The notes: a model not told the origin generated them from the sequence alone. Shown: positions 19,326 through 28,002, counted from the stretch's first letter. The stretch is 64,000 nucleotides of DNA from Sphingomonadales bacterium (GCA_016720115.1 JADJXT010000001.1:1054001-1118000), one strand, 5' to 3'. Program-made: numbers and translations.

Positions 19326-20354
19326 CTATCGGGTCTCAGCTTCGTCGGTGCGACCTGCATTTGCCAAAAATGTGCGGGCAGCTTTCTCCAGCAGAGCGAT
19401 GTTGTGCGGGACTTCACCCAGAACCGCTATGCTGCCGTCGGGTAAACGACGGGCCATCAACAAAGCAAATTCGTCACCTTCGGACGAAAGATCATCCAAA
19501 TTCTGCAACGAAATCTTCCGCAACTTGTCGACTATTGCCGGGCGGGCTTCAATCTGGACGCTATCGGTGTTGTTGTCATAATCGCCCTTTCGCATCATTC
19601 GTTCGAGCGCAACCATGGCTTTCAATCCGCCATCGAAAGCGTCGATGAAAGCGGAGAAACTACCAACCGCGACATTTTTGCGCCGGCCATATGCTATTGC
19701 AGCGGCGAATTCGGTAATGCGCGTTTTGTCATAGTCCGCGCCGAAGACCAGCTTGATGATCGGTGTGTAGGGCGCGCGATCCTGGACTTTCAGCCCGGCC
19801 TCATCGATCAAGCGCGACCAGGCGTCTGGTTGGCTGTCGGCAAAGAAAGTAAGGTCATAAGTTCGTTCCAACGTTGCGTAAAGCGCGCTTCGTGTGCGGG
19901 CGTTCATTGCCCCATATTCATTCGCAAACGCCTGTGCTTCGGCGAGCAACTGCACCAGGTCTACCAACCTGGTTGCATCAGATTCCGGTTTCGCAGCTTC
20001 GTTCGAAGCGCGCTGACTTGGCGCATCAACACTTGATAGTGGCGCGGTGACAAGCGCGTGCTGAGGCTGCTCGCCCATACCACTATCTTTTGGTGAAGAC
20101 TTGAGGATGTTCCAACCCAATGCGTTTTCTGGATCGGTCGTGCGATTATGCCCTGTTTGCGCTGCAGCCAATTCGAACCGGGAAATTCGGGGGCCGACTT
20201 CGATCTTTTTCACGACCGGTTCTGGAGCCAGTGCGTTGCTCAGTAAAAGGACGTCCTGTTCAAACCCGATTGCGCTCTCGCCTCCTGGCTCCGAGTTGAA
20301 GATTAGTGCGTTATCAAGGAGCAGAATGTTATCATTTGCATCGTTCTGTTCCAT
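19326..20354 (-). CDS. Hypothetical protein, cytosolic
   Basis: 342 residues starting at an ATG with a perfect AGGAGG nine bases upstream. The N-half (about residues 1-140) is acidic and low complexity. The C-half looks like a folded helical domain ('YTPIIKLVFGADYDKTRITE', then 'AAAIAYGRRKNVAVGSFSAF', then 'ALERMMRKGDYDNN'). No signal peptide, membrane segment or catalytic motif is visible, and I do not recognise the family. It sits between the inverted-repeat element and an IS3-type remnant, at the border between the polysaccharide locus and the first mobile element. Confidence 0.6.
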   Translation of the reverse strand: MEQNDANDNILLLDNALIFNSEPGGESAIGFEQDVLLLSNALAPEPVVKKIEVGPRISRFELAAAQTGHNRTTDPENALGWNILKSSPKDSGMGEQPQHALVTAPLSSVDAPSQRASNEAAKPESDATRLVDLVQLLAEAQAFANEYGAMNARTRSALYATLERTYDLTFFADSQPDAWSRLIDEAGLKVQDRAPYTPIIKLVFGADYDKTRITEFAAAIAYGRRKNVAVGSFSAFIDAFDGGLKAMVALERMMRKGDYDNNTDSVQIEARPAIVDKLRKISLQNLDDLSSEGDEFALLMARRLPDGSIAVLGEVPHNIALLEKAARTFLANAGRTDEAETR

Positions 20355-20472
20355 TTTATCTCGGCCTCCTAACCGGATGTCAGAGCTTAGGGTAAAGCCA
20401 TGAGAATCGGATAATGTCTCGTGTGATGACAAGGCGCTATTGGAATTCGGAATTAATTCATTCGTGCAATGT

Positions 20473-20583
20473 TCACGCAATGCGGCTCTTGTCCTCGGCC
20501 GAAAAGTGACGCCTGACCTCCCGCCGGATGTCCTTCACCACCTGTTCGGCGGACATTTTGGCCCTTGAGGAGATAGGTTTCAT
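20473..20583 (-). pseudogene. IS3-family transposase OrfA remnant (N-terminal)
   Basis: A 36-codon reading frame with a GGAGTGA ribosome site reads 'KMSAEQVVKDIRREVRRHFS' then 'AEDKSRIA' and stops. This matches the start of the IS3-group OrfA ('EQVVKDIRR..RK.YSAEEKIRI'), which normally continues into an HTH. The rest of orfA and all of orfB are missing. It marks an old insertion near the boundary of the mobile region. Confidence 0.55.
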
Positions 20584-20970
20584 CTTCACTCCTTCGTCAC
20601 TATGACGAGAACAAAACACTCCCTTAAATCACAACATCAAATCTGTGCCATAAGCGCTGACGGGGAACCATTGCAGTTAATGAGGGAAGACAACCCCTTA
20701 CTCTCACACCTCGCAGGCTTCTCGATACAGACCTGCCGCTTTGCTGGCAAAAGCAGAAGCAACTGCTCGGCTTCGCCTGAGCCACAAACCCCCAGTGGAA
20801 GTCAGTATTTTGGGCGTCAGAGACGGGGCAGAGAATTTGGCCAAAGTCTCCACAAACGGAGACGGCAATGGCTTGCAGCCAAAGGAAGTGCGCCCAAAAG
20901 CCCGCAGAACTCTGCAGAAAATACCTTGGGTATCAATCCTAACTCTATGATCTGAAAGGATAAGGACGGT
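20584..20970. other. Gene-free stretch before the mobilization genes (candidate oriT region)
   Basis: I see no convincing gene here. Two hairpins stand just upstream of the mobilization genes: GTCTCC-ACAAAC-GGAGAC at 20846-20863, and GCAGA-AC-TCTGC near 20902. Origins of transfer usually lie directly upstream of mobC/relaxase operons and carry such repeats, so this is the best place to look for oriT. The nick site is not identified. Confidence 0.3.
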
Positions 20971-21249
20971 GTGGCGCACCTAGGAGGAGAAAGTTCGAAA
21001 CTCCTCTTCGATACGCTAGCCCAGTGGAACCACGCTTTAGGCCAAACATCAATCGCCGGAATCCTGCCAGCCGCCAATAGCAACCACGCTGTTGGCGATG
21101 ATGATTCTTCATCGAATGGCGGCACGGTTCCGCTCGATCCGAACATGGTCGGGATCGATCTTTCGGCGCGGCGTCCACAGCGTCCAACATATCGCGGACC
21201 GAAGAAGCGTCATACGGATGATGACGGAATGGAGGTCGGCCATGGGTAG
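20971..21249 (+). CDS. Small hypothetical protein upstream of mobC
   Basis: A GTG-started 92-residue frame, Ser/Asn/Asp-rich with a basic segment ('SARRPQRPTYRGPKKRH'). Its last codons overlap the mobC ribosome site and start by 8 bp, consistent with translational coupling. No family recognised; it may be a relaxosome accessory or simply an open frame. Confidence 0.35.
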   Translation: MAHLGGESSKLLFDTLAQWNHALGQTSIAGILPAANSNHAVGDDDSSSNGGTVPLDPNMVGIDLSARRPQRPTYRGPKKRHTDDDGMEVGHG

Positions 21250-21610
21250 CCGTCGTCCACCTCCATTCTCGCTTCGCCTCACCTTCGAAGAGCGCGCCAA
21301 GATCGAACATGATGCCGCCGGTATGTCACTCGGCGGCTATATCCGTTCACGCCTGCTCGATCCTGATTGGATCGCGCCGCGTCGTCGGGGCAAGTTTCCG
21401 GTGAAGGATCATCGCGCGCTTGCGCAGCTTTTGGCGATGCTCGGTCAATCGCGATTGGCGAACAATGTGAACCAACTCGCCAAAGCCGCAAACACGGGCA
21501 GCCTTCCTGTCACACCTGAGACAGAGGAAGCTCTGCTCACCGCAGTTCATGAAGTCACGCGAATGCGGCAACTTTTGATCGAAGCTCTCGATCTGGATGC
21601 GCGGCTATGA
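21242..21610 (+). CDS. mobC: MobC-like relaxosome accessory protein
   Basis: 122 residues. 'PPFSLRLTFEERAKIEHDAA' followed by 'GMSLGGYIRSRLL' is a ribbon-helix-helix-like DNA-binding start. 'RLANNVNQLAKAANTGSLPV' is the hallmark of MobC-type plasmid mobilization proteins. They bind oriT and help the relaxase nick it. GGAGG precedes the ATG, and the stop overlaps the relaxase ATG (ATGA). Confidence 0.82.
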   Translation: MGSRRPPPFSLRLTFEERAKIEHDAAGMSLGGYIRSRLLDPDWIAPRRRGKFPVKDHRALAQLLAMLGQSRLANNVNQLAKAANTGSLPVTPETEEALLTAVHEVTRMRQLLIEALDLDARL

Positions 21611-22908
21611 TCTTCAAAGCATCCAAGCGCAGCGGTAGTCGTCAGCTTGGGAGCCATCTCCTCAAGACGGAAGAGAATGAGCATGTCGAGATTCATGAAG
21701 TGTCGGGCTTCATCTCCGACACGGTCATGGGTGCTATGAACGAAGCCTATGCGGCGGCGCGAGGCACGAAGTGCAAGCAGTATCTTTTCTCAATGTCACT
21801 CAGTCCGCCCGCACACGAGTCTGTGCGCGTCGAAGTGTTCGAGAAAGTGATCGGCGATATCGAAGATCGGCTTGGCCTCACCGGTCAGCCGCGTGTCATC
21901 GTCTTCCATGAGAAAGAAGGCCGCAGACATTGTCATGCCGTCTGGTCGCGCATCAACGCAGAGACCATGACGGCAATCGATATGCCGTTCTTCAAGAACA
22001 AGCTCCAGGCCTTGGCGAAAGAGGTCTATCTCGAAAACGGGTGGAAGATGCCGCGCGGTTTCGAGAATCCGCAGCTCCGCGATCATCGCAATTTTTCCTT
22101 GGACGAATGGCAGCAAGCCAAGCGTGCAAGCATCGATCCGCGCGAGCTGCGCGGTGCAGTCATCGACTGCTACCGCCAAGCCGACAATGCGAAAAACTTT
22201 GCGGCTGCGCTCGAAGAGCGCGGCCTCTTTCTCGCGCGCGGTGACAGGCGGGGCTTCGTCGCCGTTACCACTGACGGCGATGTCTATTCTCTCTCGCGCG
22301 TCATCCCCGACAAGAAAGCTAACATCGCCGCACGGCTCGGCGACTCATCAAAGCTCATGTCCGTCGCGGAAACACGCGAACGCATTGCATCCGAGATCGC
22401 GCCCCGCCTCTCGACTTACATCGCGGAGGCAAAACGCGTCGCCCATCGCAACATGGAACCCCTGATAGCCAAGCGCGAAGCGCTCAAGGTTCAGCATCAA
22501 GCTGAACGCCAAGCCATCGATACCAAACTCGAAACCCGCTGGAACGAAGAGCAACGCATTCGCTCATCACGTCTGCGCAAGGGCATTGCCGGTGCATGGG
22601 ACTTTCTGACGGGGAAATATTTTAAAACCCGCAAGCAGAATGAGATGGAATCCAAATTTGCGCGCGAGCGCGATAGCCATGAGCGGCACGCTCTGATCCG
22701 TGCGCAGCACAAGGATCGCCAAGCCCTTCAAGAGCTAATCAAAGAGAACCGCCGCAAGGAAGCGGAACGCATCGTTGGTCTGTATCGGGACGCTGCCAAG
22801 TTCCGCCGGATGCGCGAAGGCGAAGCCGAGCGCGACCGCAATGGTCGCACGCGCGATGGGCGTTCACTTGCTCCAAAGCTGCGAGATCGCGGTTTGGATT
22901 TGGGATGA
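21607..22908 (+). CDS. MobA/VirD2-like relaxase
   Basis: 433 residues. The N-terminal relaxase domain contains 'GRRHCHAVWSRI', whose spaced histidines form the HUH metal site, preceded by 'RVIVFHEKEG'. The catalytic tyrosine is expected in the first ~70 residues (candidate in 'EAYAAARG'). A coiled, Arg/Glu-rich C-terminal half follows (about residues 260-430). It nicks and leads DNA transfer during mobilization. It is coupled to mobC; the coupling protein is ~20 kb away at 42.9-44.4 kb and no mating-pore genes are present, so the element needs a helper. Confidence 0.87.
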   Translation: MIFKASKRSGSRQLGSHLLKTEENEHVEIHEVSGFISDTVMGAMNEAYAAARGTKCKQYLFSMSLSPPAHESVRVEVFEKVIGDIEDRLGLTGQPRVIVFHEKEGRRHCHAVWSRINAETMTAIDMPFFKNKLQALAKEVYLENGWKMPRGFENPQLRDHRNFSLDEWQQAKRASIDPRELRGAVIDCYRQADNAKNFAAALEERGLFLARGDRRGFVAVTTDGDVYSLSRVIPDKKANIAARLGDSSKLMSVAETRERIASEIAPRLSTYIAEAKRVAHRNMEPLIAKREALKVQHQAERQAIDTKLETRWNEEQRIRSSRLRKGIAGAWDFLTGKYFKTRKQNEMESKFARERDSHERHALIRAQHKDRQALQELIKENRRKEAERIVGLYRDAAKFRRMREGEAERDRNGRTRDGRSLAPKLRDRGLDLG

Positions 22909-23137
22909 TCTGTCGCGGGTCGGTGCTGTTCGCATTCCTCCCTTTCTACACAGCCACATGATCCGCTGATTGATCGAACCTATCCGCATTCGTTTGAACA
23001 TGATGCAAGTCGGGATTGTGATCCCTTGCCTTCTTCACATTCGTTACGATCACAGGTGATGCATCGGCAATCGATGTGCGGCTGCACGTCCTCCAACGCG
23101 GCCCATGGTGGGCGGCGCAAACGAAATGGAGGATGTC

Positions 23138-23311
23138 ATGAACTTCAATCTCAACCGCAACGATCTTGCGACCAAATCCACCGCTCAACTCGCGGCCTTG
23201 TTCCAAGATGCATCGCGCGCCATCACGGCGAACAACGCGGCAATCGCATCGGCGCAATCGCTTCTCGCGATGATCGCGCAAGAACTTGGCCGCCGTGGTC
23301 CAGCGCCGTAG
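23138..23311 (+). CDS. Small hypothetical protein
   Basis: 57 residues, started by an ATG with GGAGGA 5-10 bases upstream. Ala/Gln/Asn-rich amphipathic helix ('STAQLAALFQDASRAITANN'). Unknown function. A strong terminator follows directly, so it is probably a short single-gene transcript. Confidence 0.5.
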   Translation: MNFNLNRNDLATKSTAQLAALFQDASRAITANNAAIASAQSLLAMIAQELGRRGPAP

Positions 23312-23331
23312 CGACGCTGGCCACAAGCCCC

Positions 23332-23360
23332 GAAGGGGAGCGTTAGCTCCCCTTCTTTTT
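23332..23360 (+). terminator. Rho-independent terminator
   Basis: Perfect 10-bp stem GAAGGGGAGC/GCTCCCCTTC with a GTTA loop, followed by five T. It ends the small plus-strand gene and overlaps the last codons of the convergent gene. Confidence 0.85.
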
Positions 23361-23549
23361 GGCGTCCTTTTCCTCGTTGATCCGCATGACGATCCGGCCA
23401 TTCACAGGGATCGCATTGAGCGCGAGCGTGAAACCTTTGCCGTCCTTGGTTGCCCATGCGACGCCGATGTCAGTCCAGCGGGCGTTGTCGCCGTCACCGG
23501 TAACATTGAACAAGCGGTGGCTCGGGCGGTTTGAGTTTGTGTCAGACAT
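23343..23549 (-). CDS. Small conserved-looking hypothetical protein
   Basis: 68 residues with an AAGGAG site before the ATG. Sequence 'HRLFNVTGDGDNARWTDIGV' then 'AWATKDGKGFTLALNAIPVN' suggests a compact beta protein, a type often found on alphaproteobacterial plasmids. No function assigned. The 285 bp upstream contain no gene. Confidence 0.6.
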   Translation of the reverse strand: MSDTNSNRPSHRLFNVTGDGDNARWTDIGVAWATKDGKGFTLALNAIPVNGRIVMRINEEKDAKKKGS

Positions 23550-23834
23550 TTCAGTTCTCCTTGGTTTCCACCGAAGGACAATTCCCTCGGCTTCATGGGG
23601 AGACTCGTGACCTGACGATGGAGGCGAGGATCAAAGGCTGAGCGCAGCGAACATGCGCGCGGAGCTGCACAAACGAAGTGCGGAAGCGAGCGGCCTTGAT
23701 CCGAGGCGCGGCTGGTCAAAAACCCATGAATGAATGCCGTTGGGAATGTCCGCTGCTCGGTGGCAATTTTAGGAGAACATGATCTGACGCATCAAACTGC
23801 GAGCGCCATTCCCTCAAAACAATCGAGGCGAAGC

Positions 23835-25346
23835 CTAAAAGCCCAAATCTTCGTCGAGGCCTTCGATGCTAAGTGATCCGGCAACTTTAGGAAATGCGTG
23901 TCGCTGATATCGGTGCCGGTCAACGTCATAGGAATCCGTGGCAATGGTGACGCCTGAAACATGATGGACTTGTAGGCTCTTGGGGTCGAGTTGGAGCGTG
24001 GCGGCTCGTACATCGTAATGCGAAACCACAGCGTCGTCGTCAAAGGGCTCGAATTGATCCAAGCCGAACGGCCAATTCGGTTCGGCAGGCTTTGGCTCTT
24101 CGTCTGGTGGAAGCCATTCGATTACGGAATAGTCGATGCTTCCCCCATCTTCATCCATCTCATAGGTGCGCGCATCGACCTCCGCGTTGGGCGGCACCTC
24201 CCATTCAACGACACGCGATGCGTGGTTGAACATGACAACATTCTGATGCTCGCCCGCGCTCTGCACTGATCTGTAGAGCATGCCATCGATTGGCGGCTCA
24301 CCGACCTGCGCGACAAAGTCGGCGATCATCTGCGTGATCAGATATTCCTTCGGCTCATCGTCCGGCATCACCGGCATCGTCATGCGTTCGCTCAATCGAC
24401 CGAGAAATTGCGCCAATTCTAGATGGCCGATATAATCGGGGTCGAAAATGCTGCCCTCGATGAAAACAGAGCGCAGCGCCTCAACGTCGAGCAAGCGTGC
24501 AGCTCGCACTAAGTCGAACCTACCCAAGAGAACGCGACTACCGACTGGGGGACGGATTTCGGCAAGGGCCGTTTCTAGATCGCTGGCACCATAAAACACC
24601 GAGATGCCTTGCGCATTCATTCGACCAGCGCGCGCGAAACGCGGCGGCGGCGGACCAATCTCGCGGTCAGGCCTTTTCAGTGCGCGAACGATCTCGTCAT
24701 CGTCGCCACTATGAAAGGCTCTTGCCCGATAAAACGATTTGATCTCGTGATCTGGTCCTGCGTTCACGACGACGGATTGGCCTTGGCGGTTGGCTAGCTG
24801 GTCGAGATTTCCGAACAGGCGCGTGAAAAACGCATCGGCTTCACGATTGAAAAATCTGGTGCGCTCCTTGATCGAGCGCTCGATTGCATCCCACTCCATG
24901 CGGAAATTATAATCGTTTGCCCCCTTCTCCTCGTAGTAGCTGTCAGAATCGAAATTTTGCTCCTCACCTACATAATCACTTCCGGCAACCGCATGTCGTT
25001 CTTCGAGAATCTCCAGCACGTCTTGAGCAACTACTTCATCGACGCTTGCGGCATTCGCGATAGCCCAAACCACCTGTTCGCCTTCGCGCCACCAATCATA
25101 ATCGAGTTCCTTGTCGCGAAGCATCGCTGATTGGAAATCGTCGGGATCGGGAGACGTGCGTTCGTAGTGTCGCTCAAATGCTCCTTCGACTTCATCTGCA
25201 AGTTCAGCAATCGCGATGGTTGGCTCTTCGTCGTCGTTGCAATAATCGCAGAGAGCGATGACGCCATTTTTTGTAATGGCCTCGCTTAGATAGGCTTCAC
25301 CCACGCAATTGTGGCAAACACGCTTTTGATCGTCATCATCGCTCAT
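23835..25346 (-). CDS. RES-domain protein with N-terminal zinc-ribbon/HEPN-type region
   Basis: 503 residues. Two CxxC pairs near residues 11 and 33 ('CHNCVG', 'CDYCND') form a zinc ribbon, and residues ~45-190 fit the helical HEPN/RES N-terminal domain. The RES core follows: 'SFYRARAF' (Arg), 'GRMNAQGISVFYGASD', 'TALAEIRP' (Glu) and 'MLYRSVQSAG' (Ser). RES proteins are ADP-ribosyltransferase-fold toxins that degrade NAD+ or modify targets. Here the long fused form, without an obvious Xre antitoxin gene beside it, suggests a stand-alone defence or abortive-infection protein. The frame is intact; activity is inferred from the fold. Confidence 0.8.
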   Translation of the reverse strand: MSDDDDQKRVCHNCVGEAYLSEAITKNGVIALCDYCNDDEEPTIAIAELADEVEGAFERHYERTSPDPDDFQSAMLRDKELDYDWWREGEQVVWAIANAASVDEVVAQDVLEILEERHAVAGSDYVGEEQNFDSDSYYEEKGANDYNFRMEWDAIERSIKERTRFFNREADAFFTRLFGNLDQLANRQGQSVVVNAGPDHEIKSFYRARAFHSGDDDEIVRALKRPDREIGPPPPRFARAGRMNAQGISVFYGASDLETALAEIRPPVGSRVLLGRFDLVRAARLLDVEALRSVFIEGSIFDPDYIGHLELAQFLGRLSERMTMPVMPDDEPKEYLITQMIADFVAQVGEPPIDGMLYRSVQSAGEHQNVVMFNHASRVVEWEVPPNAEVDARTYEMDEDGGSIDYSVIEWLPPDEEPKPAEPNWPFGLDQFEPFDDDAVVSHYDVRAATLQLDPKSLQVHHVSGVTIATDSYDVDRHRYQRHAFPKVAGSLSIEGLDEDLGF

Positions 25347-25404
25347 TGTTCGACATCAACGGGATTCGTCTTCTCTGTCAACGTGTTCTCCATGCAACGC
25401 GCGC

Positions 25405-25713
25405 TCAAAAGAGCGCGAGTTGGCGAGTTGCGGCGGCGGTTTCGCGCCATGCGTGGGTGTGTGACATCTCGTCGATCCATGCTTCGACATAGGCCTCAGG
25501 GCCGCCCATGTGATCGACATTGCTGCGGTTGATGAAGTGCGAGCGATATCCGGTTTCAGTGATGGGGAGCGGCGCGCGTGCTGGCTTTACGCTCTCGACC
25601 TCAAGATGGGCCATTGATTGCCCGTCATCGAATGCGCAGTAATCGGCGATCCAGCGAATTTCGATCTCAATGCCGTTCCAGTTTTTGTGAATGATTGCGT
25701 AGTCGGTTTTCAT
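25405..25713 (-). CDS. Small hypothetical protein of the mobile element
   Basis: 102 residues with a strong AGGAGG-like site before the ATG. 'MKTDYAIIHKNWNGIEIEIR' then 'WIADYCAFDDGQSMAHLEVE' and a His/Trp-rich C-terminus. Unknown function. Its 5' leader carries a hairpin motif (25797-25854) that recurs before the ArdC-like gene, so the two may be co-regulated. Confidence 0.6.
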   Translation of the reverse strand: MKTDYAIIHKNWNGIEIEIRWIADYCAFDDGQSMAHLEVESVKPARAPLPITETGYRSHFINRSNVDHMGGPEAYVEAWIDEMSHTHAWRETAAATRQLALF

Positions 25714-25796
25714 GTCTGCCTCCTTTGGCGTTTGGGTTCGTCCGGTGGACGGGGAGGCAAACGGCAGGGTTTAAAGGGGCAGCGTCACCGAAGGGT

Positions 25797-25854
25797 AACG
25801 GCCAACACGGGAGCGCAAAGGAACTTGGAGCGAATGGATCGGGCAAGCCGTTGA
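25797..25854 (-). promoter_or_regulatory. Leader hairpin, copy A
   Basis: Plus-strand AACGGC (25797-25802) pairs with GCCGTT (25847-25852). Inside are AACACGGGAGCGCA and GCGAATGGATCGGGC, both identical to copy B at 27812-27855. Copy A has 12 extra bases between them. It lies about 85 bp before the start of the minus-strand gene ending at 25405. Confidence 0.55.
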
Positions 25855-25926
25855 CGATGCACCGGCCCTGCCAACATTCCCGTCATCATCACCGGATGAT
25901 CACAGACGCGAGGCAGACATTGAAAA

Positions 25927-25943
25927 GGGCCGACAAGCGGCCC
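25927..25943 (-). terminator. Possible minus-strand terminator
   Basis: GGGCCG-ACAAG-CGGCCC hairpin followed on the minus strand by CTTTTC. A short T-run makes this a weak call; no minus-strand gene ends immediately upstream. Confidence 0.3.
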
Positions 25944-25964
25944 CACGTTAGAACGGCATTGAGA

Positions 25965-25993
25965 TTGAATTAATTTTCTGAATCTGCTATGTT
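25965..25993 (+). promoter_or_regulatory. Sigma70-like promoter of the prepilin gene
   Basis: TTGAAT (25965-25970), 17-bp spacer, TATGTT (25988-25993) in a locally AT-rich stretch, 21 bp before the prepilin start, with AAAAGG as ribosome site. Confidence 0.5.
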
Positions 25994-26014
25994 TTTTCCA
26001 ACAAAAGGAAATCC

Positions 26015-26755
26015 ATGGGATGCGCATCTAAACGAAATCAGCACGGCTTCACGCTCGTGGAAATTTCAATCGTGATGATTATCATCGGGCTTCTAATCGG
26101 CGGCACGTTCGGCGGCATGAAGCTGATCGAAAACATGCAGGTCAACCGCACTGTCCAAGACTTGAAAGCCATCGAGTCCGCAGCACTAACTTTCAAAGAT
26201 ACCTATGGCCGGTTGCCCGGTGACATTCGCAATCCATCAACAAGATTGCCAAATTGCACCGTCGCTCCATGCGCAACAAGCGGCAACGGAGATCGCACAT
26301 TAAATGTCGCTTCCGTATGGACCGAGGCACTTTCCGATACATCAGAGCGATTCACTTTCTGGCATCACTTGCAAGCAGCTGGCCTCTTGGCCGTTGATGT
26401 TAAAAACACAACAAATATGGAGTTTGGTGAAGGTCAGCCATCGTTGCCTATAGGTGGGGGATATCGAATGGCGGGATATTCCAGCGGCCTCTTTTGGGCA
26501 GTTACAACTAGAGGGCACTTCGCGTTTCTCGGAGGAGAAGCTGATGGCGATTATTATGTCGATTCTTGGTATGCGACCGGACCACAGTGTAGCTCAATCC
26601 GATCCCTGGATAGCAAAATCGATGATGGACAACCTGCTACAGGAGTCTTCTTCAACCCCTATTGCCTGAGTGGCGCATACACGAATCCGGCAGCCGCTTG
26701 GGAACCCTCATATGCGGGTGCAAATTCTGGCGCGGTGTATGTCTTTCGATTTTAG
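26015..26755 (+). CDS. Prepilin-type protein (type IV pilin/pseudopilin-like)
   Basis: 246 residues. 'QHGFTLVEISIVMIIIGLLI' is a canonical class III signal: prepilin peptidase cuts after Gly, the new N-terminus is Phe, and Glu is at +5. A long Gly/Ser-rich C-terminal domain with three Cys follows. It is far larger than a minor pseudopilin and has no pilus-assembly genes around it, so it would depend on host PilD and pilus machinery. In conjugative elements such proteins can act in mating-pair attachment; that role is a guess here. It has its own promoter. Confidence 0.78.
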   Translation: MGCASKRNQHGFTLVEISIVMIIIGLLIGGTFGGMKLIENMQVNRTVQDLKAIESAALTFKDTYGRLPGDIRNPSTRLPNCTVAPCATSGNGDRTLNVASVWTEALSDTSERFTFWHHLQAAGLLAVDVKNTTNMEFGEGQPSLPIGGGYRMAGYSSGLFWAVTTRGHFAFLGGEADGDYYVDSWYATGPQCSSIRSLDSKIDDGQPATGVFFNPYCLSGAYTNPAAAWEPSYAGANSGAVYVFRF

Positions 26756-26788
26756 CTCGTAAGACGGGATTTTCTCTCATCACGTTAC

Positions 26789-26826
26789 GAACATCGAGAG
26801 GCGGCCTAAGCCGCCTCTCGATGTTC
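26789..26826. terminator. Bidirectional hairpin between convergent genes
   Basis: Perfect 17-bp inverted repeat (26789-26805 with 26810-26826) and a CTAA loop that contains the stop of the ArdC-like gene. It lacks a clear T-run on either strand but sits exactly between the convergent prepilin and ArdC-like genes. Confidence 0.6.
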
Positions 26827-27732
26827 GATCTGAGCGATGCTCTTGAGGTATTCGGCAGCCTTGTTCGCAGCACTCGCCGCCGTGAAGATTGCTTTGCGGT
26901 CGCCTTTCAGAATGCGCAGCCAGTGGCCGATATAGTCGGCATGATCGGCACGTGGTTCTGCCGTGATGCCAAGATCACCACACAGGAACGCAGCGCCAAG
27001 CTCGGCAACCATTTCTTCCATGGCGTAGGCATCGTCGCCAAAGCGTTCACCGAAGGTGCGCGCGCAACGTGTCTCTGCGCCTGACCAATGGGTCAGCTCG
27101 TGCAGCAACGTGGAATACCAACCTTCGGTCGCGGTGCTGGTCTTCGTGCCAACGAAGCGATGACGATCCGGCATCGTGATGCTGTCGGTTGTGCGATTGT
27201 AGAATGCACGCTCACCGGCAACGGTGATGTTTGCGCCCGTGGATGCGATGAAGGCTTCGGCAGCAACGCATGGATCGATGCGATCAATGGCAGGTTCGAT
27301 TGCAGGAAGCTCGAAACCATCGACCTGTGCGACGTTGAACACGCGCGATGCGCGGGCAACGAAGAAACGATTTCCGCGATCATCATCATCGCCGGATGAT
27401 TGCGTGTCACGCTCATGCGGTTGAAGGTCACGATAGAAAATGATGATGGACGATTTCTCGCCCTTGCGGACTTGTGCGCCCTTTTCTTGCCACTGGCGAT
27501 ATGTGCCCCAGAGGCCATGATCGAATTGCTGGCAATATGCCGATGCCCAGAGGGCGACGGTGTTGACGCCGCGATATGGGTTCTCGCTTTCGACATTAGT
27601 GGGACGTTCGATTGATCCGCCTGCACGATGCCATGGCATTTGCGGATGCTCGGCTCCGGCTTCGATTGAGGCAATGATTTGATCGGTGATAGCTCCGTAA
27701 ACGTCGAAGCGTTCTTTTGATGAAGTGGCCAT
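26806..27732 (-). CDS. ArdC-like antirestriction protein (ssDNA-binding domain plus zincin-like metallopeptidase)
   Basis: 308 residues. The N-terminal DUF1738/ArdC ssDNA-binding domain ('YGAITDQIIASIEAGAEHPQ', 'YRGVNTVALWASAY', 'WQEKGAQVRKGEKSSII') is followed by a metallopeptidase domain with HExxH in 'LLHELTHWSG' and a downstream Glu in 'YAMEEMVAELGAAFL'. ArdC proteins on conjugative elements protect entering single-stranded DNA from restriction. The start at 27732 has AAAGGAG upstream; the 62-codon extension is rejected. Its leader contains the hairpin motif also found before 25713. Confidence 0.85.
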   Translation of the reverse strand: MATSSKERFDVYGAITDQIIASIEAGAEHPQMPWHRAGGSIERPTNVESENPYRGVNTVALWASAYCQQFDHGLWGTYRQWQEKGAQVRKGEKSSIIIFYRDLQPHERDTQSSGDDDDRGNRFFVARASRVFNVAQVDGFELPAIEPAIDRIDPCVAAEAFIASTGANITVAGERAFYNRTTDSITMPDRHRFVGTKTSTATEGWYSTLLHELTHWSGAETRCARTFGERFGDDAYAMEEMVAELGAAFLCGDLGITAEPRADHADYIGHWLRILKGDRKAIFTAASAANKAAEYLKSIAQIEHREAA

Positions 27733-27811
27733 GTCCTGATCTCCTTTCGCTGTATCCTGAGGACGCGAAGGGAACAGGCTGGGGAAAGTCGGACTGTCAG
27801 TCGTCAGGCGA

Positions 27812-27855
27812 AACGGGCAACACGGGAGCGCAGCGAATGGATCGGGCCGCCCGTT
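27812..27855 (-). promoter_or_regulatory. Leader hairpin, copy B
   Basis: AACGGGC (27812-27818) pairs with GCCCGTT (27849-27855). The enclosed blocks AACACGGGAGCGCA and GCGAATGGATCGGGC are identical to copy A, while the stem differs in a way that keeps pairing. It is 80 bp before the ArdC-like start. Confidence 0.55.
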
Positions 27856-27962
27856 GATAGGACGACGACCACAGCCACATTCGCGGTTAAAACTCAGGGT
27901 GCAGCGGAAGGGAGCCAACTAGACACGCAAGAGAACAAAAGAAGTCCGTTGTCATCTAGGTC

Positions 27963-27986
27963 GATTAGTGACATGATGTCAGAATC
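27963..27986 (+). promoter_or_regulatory. Palindromic operator before the HTH-methyltransferase gene
   Basis: TGACAT-G-ATGTCA at 27969-27981 is a perfect dyad, flanked by GATT and AATC. It contains GACA-N3-TGTC, the half-site geometry I recall for the operator bound by the HTH of M.SsoII-type cytosine methyltransferases. It lies 22 bp before the chosen start. Confidence 0.5.
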
Positions 27987-28002
27987 AGACCCAGGGAGCA
28001 AC

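Noticed and set aside
20602..20955. 117-codon frame before the mobilization genes
   Set aside because: Low-complexity translation, no start signal, and hairpins typical of an oriT region inside it.
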